From positions 1 to 52,802 of the forward strand of contig CAZHGD010000033.1 in assembly GCA_964531735.1 (NCBI GenBank): a DNA stretch of 52,802 nucleotides. Reading direction: 5' to 3'. The notes under the pieces were generated by a model. That model had not been told where the DNA came from, searched no databases, and saw only the letters and a program-made list of their open reading frames with translations. The position numbers and the translations under genes are program-made. Shown piece by piece: positions 49,565 to 52,802 of the stretch; within the stretch, counting starts at the first letter, position 1; every line of letters starts with the position of its first letter. Source of the DNA: CAZHGD01 sp964531735. GTDB taxonomy: Bacteria; Armatimonadota; UBA10988.

Positions 49565-52195
49565 TCACCTGCCTATCGTCGACGTCGTTGAGCCCGGCTC
49601 CCTGGCCGGTTCGGCCGCCGGCCCGCCGGTGCTCTCGGCACCGGCCGGCGCAACGACCGTCACGGGGGCGCGTCGTCGCAGCCGGCGACGGCCCACCAAC
49701 AGTTCCACTTCCAGCGATCGCTCGGCCCGCCGCTCGCCGGGCGGCAGCGTCGGCGTGTAGCTCAGCGTCAGCAGGCGCCGCTCGCCCAGATCCAGCGTCG
49801 CACGCACCGGCTCGACTCCCAGCTCGCTCGCGGTGAGCGTGGCCACTTCGGCCAGGGCGCCGCCGGTCAGGGTTGCGTAGAGCGCCAGTTGCGCCGGCTC
49901 GTCGGCGGTCAGCCACTGCGGCACCATCAGCCCGCTGACCTCGACGGTGGCCCGCTCGCCGCGTGGCAGCGGCACCAGCGCGGCCAACGGCACCAGCAGC
50001 TCGTCGGTTGCCAGACCGCCGTCGGCCACGGTCGCCTCGGCCGCGGCGGGCGCCAGCCGCCCGCGCCCGGTGCCGAAGTACACCTCCTGGCTGGCCGTGC
50101 CCAAGCCGTCGAACAGCGCAGCCGAGGCCACCACCACGCCAGCCGCCTCCTCGCCGGTGGCCGGCCGCAGCAGACACCGGGCGCCGAGTGGCTGGCCGCT
50201 CAGCGCCTGACCGGGGGCCGCCAGGCAGCGCACCGCGCCGGACACGCCGAGCACGATCACCAGCTCGTCGCGCCGCCCCGAGTGCGCCAGTCCGCACAGC
50301 GCCGCCGCCAGTTTGGTCAGACGCTGCTCGAACTGGTCGACCGGCACGCCGCCTGAGCCACCGGCCAGCAGATCGAGCCCGACGGCACACAGCGCCGCCG
50401 AAGTGCGCACGAACCGCACCAGGCCCAACTCCGCCAGCGGCGCGAGCGCCACCGGCACCGCGCGGCCACCGTGCAGACCCAGCTCCGGGCGCAGCCGCCC
50501 GAACAGCTCATCCCAGTCGTAGGCCGCCGCCTCGGGCCGCCACCTCATGCCGCCGAGGGCCCGGCGCAACGACCACTCCGCGGCCGCCGGCACCACGCCC
50601 CACAGCGGCTCCGCGCCACCGTCGTAGACATCGCCCAGCGGGCTGGCCAGCACCTGCTCCCAGTCGGCCCAGGACAGGCCGGCCACCAGCACCACGCAGG
50701 TCCGCGGCTCGCCGCGCTGGTGACGCAGCGGCTCGACCACATCGTCCCAGGCCCGCGCGGCGCGGCGCGCCGGCGGCGCGCCGGCCACCCACTGCTCGAG
50801 CAGCGACCGCGCCGCGATGCGCTCGGTGTCCAGCCAGCGCTCCTCAATCCACTGCACCCGGGCGAACAGGCTGGTCAGCAGGCCCTTGTGCCGCGCCGAG
50901 TCGGGCACGGGATCCCAGTTCGTCTCACTGAGCGCATTGTCGAGCAGCGCCTGCCGCGCCGTCGCCAGGTCGCGGTCCACCGTGGCGGCCTGCGCGCCGG
51001 CCAGCCGCGCCGGCCAGCCGTCGGCCACACTGGCCGCCTCGCTGTCGGCGGCCCACCGCGCCAGCCTCGCGTAGGCGCGGTCGAGCCGCAGTAGCGCACG
51101 CAGCAGTTCCGCGTGCGCCCGCACCGCCGCCGCGTGCGACAGCCGCTCCATCCGCCCGAGCAGATGGTCGAGGTCCGGCTCCAGGCCCAGCTCCTCGGGC
51201 GCGGCATCGGACGCCGCCGCCGCCAGGATGCACCGCAGCGCCATCAGCACCAGGTGGCCCGACCGCGTCTCGCGGCGCAGCACCCGCACCGCCGAGGAGG
51301 CGTCCTGCAGCTCCAACAGGCCCACCGTGGCGGCCCGCAACGGACCGTCCAGAATGTCCTCGCCGGCGTCGCGCTGGGCCGCGGCCAACTCGGGATCGAG
51401 GCGTTCCAGCCGGTAGGCGACGCGCGCCACCGCGGTGGCATCCTGGCCCGCCAGGCCGTGGGCGCCCGGATACAACCGTGGCAACTGCTTCGCCAGATCG
51501 GCCACATGCGGCTGTAGCACCGCCACCAGCCAGGTCAGCCGCACCGCCGCCGTCGGGTCGTCGAGCGACAGCCAGCCCACCGGCGCCGGCTGGTGCCGCA
51601 GCCAGGCCTGGAGCCGCTCGGCCAACGGCGAGCCGCGCTTGCGCAGCCGGCGGATCGCGCGCTCGTTGCGGAACAGCGCCTGCCAGGCGTCGGCCGGGTC
51701 GACCGGTCGCGTCAGGTCGAGGCCCAGTTGCGCGCGCAGCAGGATGCTCTCGGCCGCCGCCGGCGTGAGGGGGCCCGACTCGCCGGCGCGCCACACCCGC
51801 CACGCCCGGGCCACCGCATCGAAGCGGCTGACCAGCAGCTCATCCTCGCGCTCGGTCCAGTCGGGCCAGCCGTCGTCGCCGGTCAGCCCGCGCAAGAGCA
51901 CGCGCGGCGTCAGCCGCAACCAGCCCTCGCCGCCGGCCGCGGCCTCCACATCGGGCATGAACACATCGGGGCGACGGCGGACCACCAGCACCCGCACATC
52001 GCAGTCGCGGACCAGCTCATAGCGTGCGCGGAAACTGACGTTGCCGGCCGCCTCGATGACCAGCCGCTCGATGCCGTCCGGGTCGGTCCAGGACTCCGGC
52101 GTCGCCAACAGCCCGGCCGGATCATCCACCAGCAGCGTGCGCCGCCCCGGCGCCTGCTCTGCCAGACAGGCTGCAACTACATCCAGCGGTGTCAT
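49565..52195 (-). CDS. PglZ-like protein (BREX type 3-like) with degenerate active site
   Basis: The 876-residue protein resembles BREX PglZ phosphatases. The N-terminal Rossmann-like segment has LLVDDPAGLLATPESW, FRARYELV and DVRVLVVRRRPDVF. A long helical region follows, then an alkaline-phosphatase-like core. In that core the metal Asp segment reads VVLVAGLSWADW (about residue 500), the nucleophile segment VVPAAAEWSLRRAL (about 537), and the DHG segment VLGVSG (about 649). All three key sites look lost. The start at 52195 overlaps the BrxF-like stop by 4 bases (ATGA). It may be a non-enzymatic scaffold. Family identity is moderate confidence. Confidence 0.5.
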   Translation of the reverse strand: MTPLDVVAACLAEQAPGRRTLLVDDPAGLLATPESWTDPDGIERLVIEAAGNVSFRARYELVRDCDVRVLVVRRRPDVFMPDVEAAAGGEGWLRLTPRVLLRGLTGDDGWPDWTEREDELLVSRFDAVARAWRVWRAGESGPLTPAAAESILLRAQLGLDLTRPVDPADAWQALFRNERAIRRLRKRGSPLAERLQAWLRHQPAPVGWLSLDDPTAAVRLTWLVAVLQPHVADLAKQLPRLYPGAHGLAGQDATAVARVAYRLERLDPELAAAQRDAGEDILDGPLRAATVGLLELQDASSAVRVLRRETRSGHLVLMALRCILAAAASDAAPEELGLEPDLDHLLGRMERLSHAAAVRAHAELLRALLRLDRAYARLARWAADSEAASVADGWPARLAGAQAATVDRDLATARQALLDNALSETNWDPVPDSARHKGLLTSLFARVQWIEERWLDTERIAARSLLEQWVAGAPPARRAARAWDDVVEPLRHQRGEPRTCVVLVAGLSWADWEQVLASPLGDVYDGGAEPLWGVVPAAAEWSLRRALGGMRWRPEAAAYDWDELFGRLRPELGLHGGRAVPVALAPLAELGLVRFVRTSAALCAVGLDLLAGGSGGVPVDQFEQRLTKLAAALCGLAHSGRRDELVIVLGVSGAVRCLAAPGQALSGQPLGARCLLRPATGEEAAGVVVASAALFDGLGTASQEVYFGTGRGRLAPAAAEATVADGGLATDELLVPLAALVPLPRGERATVEVSGLMVPQWLTADEPAQLALYATLTGGALAEVATLTASELGVEPVRATLDLGERRLLTLSYTPTLPPGERRAERSLEVELLVGRRRLRRRAPVTVVAPAGAESTGGPAAEPAREPGSTTSTIGR

Positions 52196-52716
52196 CCGGC
52201 GCTCGCCTCCGTGCCCGTTAGACACCAGATTCGCTCCGACGGCACCACCGACGGCGGCAACGGCACTCCGGCACGCGGTCCATCACCGTACAGCCGCGCG
52301 CTCCGACCGGCCCGCACCCCCGGCGCCACCAGCAGCACCCGGCCCGCAACGTGCGCCAGACCGCTCAGATCGAGGCGTTCGCCCACGAGCAGTTCCAGGT
52401 CGCGCACGACCACCGCCTCGGGCGCCTCGGCCAGCCATTGCTCCCAGGCGGCCTGCAGCGCCGCCCGGACCGCCCCACCCCGCCCGGACTCGCCGGCCTC
52501 GCCCGCCATCAGCGCTTCGGGCTCCGGCAGCCGCGCCAAGAGCTCGCGGTTCAGCCGGTGGACCGGCACCCGGGCCGCCTCCGCCGCCGCGCCCACCTGC
52601 TCGAGGTCGGCCCACGATCCGAGCAACAGCGCGCAGCCCGAGCCGCCTCGCCGCCACGCTACCAGCGCCTCCGCAACGTCCAAGTACCACTCCAGCGCGA
52701 GCGAATCTACCACCAT
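52192..52716 (-). CDS. BrxF-like protein with degenerate P-loop
   Basis: The 174-residue protein resembles BrxF, the small P-loop protein of BREX type 3. The Walker A position reads LLLGSWADLEQV (about residue 31), without GxxGKT. PVHRLNRELLARL follows, as in BrxF's NxxLxRRL region. The Walker B-like AVVVRDLELL (about 103) is present, then GRVLLVAPG. ATG 52716 is chosen; GTG 52794 is in frame and the frame is open to the window edge, so the start may be further out. It overlaps the PglZ-like start by 4 bases. If the call is right, it cannot hydrolyse ATP in the usual way. Confidence 0.45.
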   Translation of the reverse strand: MVVDSLALEWYLDVAEALVAWRRGGSGCALLLGSWADLEQVGAAAEAARVPVHRLNRELLARLPEPEALMAGEAGESGRGGAVRAALQAAWEQWLAEAPEAVVVRDLELLVGERLDLSGLAHVAGRVLLVAPGVRAGRSARLYGDGPRAGVPLPPSVVPSERIWCLTGTEASAG

Positions 52717-52802
52717 CGGCGGCCATCCGCCAAATGCCGGCCGAGTCGGGGTGTGCTTCCAGGCGAGTGGGCCGTGCGGTTCGCCGCTCACCACCTCCTG
52801 GC

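Noticed and set aside
1..52802. CRISPR arrays, tRNA or rRNA genes, prophage or integrated element
   Set aside because: No direct-repeat/spacer pattern, no tRNA-like cloverleaf and no rRNA-like stretches were noticed. No integrase or phage genes are present. Only the RAYT is transposase-like.

Overview
The window is a GC-rich, densely packed bacterial chromosome segment. It holds about 45 protein-coding genes and no gene-free gap longer than about 200 bases. I saw no rRNA, tRNA or CRISPR array. Two type II prepilin-like proteins carry a variant of the N-terminal block (FTLIELLVVIAIIAILAAIL followed by FPVFAKAREKARQSSC) that I associate with Armatimonadota. Flagellar genes, a HzsA-related cytochrome, a DUF6785-type transporter and many carbohydrate-active enzymes fit that lineage. 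The assignment is an inference from protein style, not from a marker gene.

Layout. Bases 1-10060 hold metabolic and surface genes: an iron-sulfur aldo/keto reductase homologue, a BNR sialidase-like protein, an ACT protein, a prepilin, an M14 carboxypeptidase, a PfkB kinase, a D-amino-acid transaminase, 6-phosphogluconate dehydrogenase and a HAD hydrolase. Bases 10206-17013 are a minus-strand motility block: fliS, a receiver-GAF-histidine kinase, cheD, two HDOD proteins, fliM and a LuxR-type regulator. A sigma-28-like promoter lies upstream of fliS. folD and a run of secreted HzsA-like, small membrane and pentapeptide-repeat proteins follow. Bases 22033-33009 hold a beta-helix protein, GDPD, an FHA/FHA/kinase/zinc-ribbon protein, an unknown protein with a strong sigma-28-like promoter, a MarR regulator, a second pentapeptide protein and a trypsin/FGE fusion. 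Bases 33088-39730 carry a DUF6785 transporter, a second prepilin, hemW, a double amidohydrolase and a RAYT transposase with an unusual divergent promoter. Bases 39867-47421 hold small membrane proteins, a GH43-like plus PcRGLX/YetA-like pair suggesting rhamnogalacturonan breakdown, and a DadA-like oxidoreductase.

The right edge (47428-52802) is the most unusual part. A tight minus-strand operon encodes a small BrxF-like protein, a PglZ-like protein and a GAF-GAF-PAS histidine kinase. The first two resemble BREX type 3 phage-defence components, but both appear to have lost their catalytic motifs. They may form a BREX-derived, non-enzymatic module wired to a sensor kinase. More of the operon may lie beyond the right edge.

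Recurring themes are pseudo-enzymes (aldo/keto reductase, receiver-GAF-kinase, BrxF/PglZ-like, amidohydrolase N-half), sigma-28 control reaching an unknown gene, and compact divergent promoters. All family calls come from reading the sequence by eye; no database search was run.
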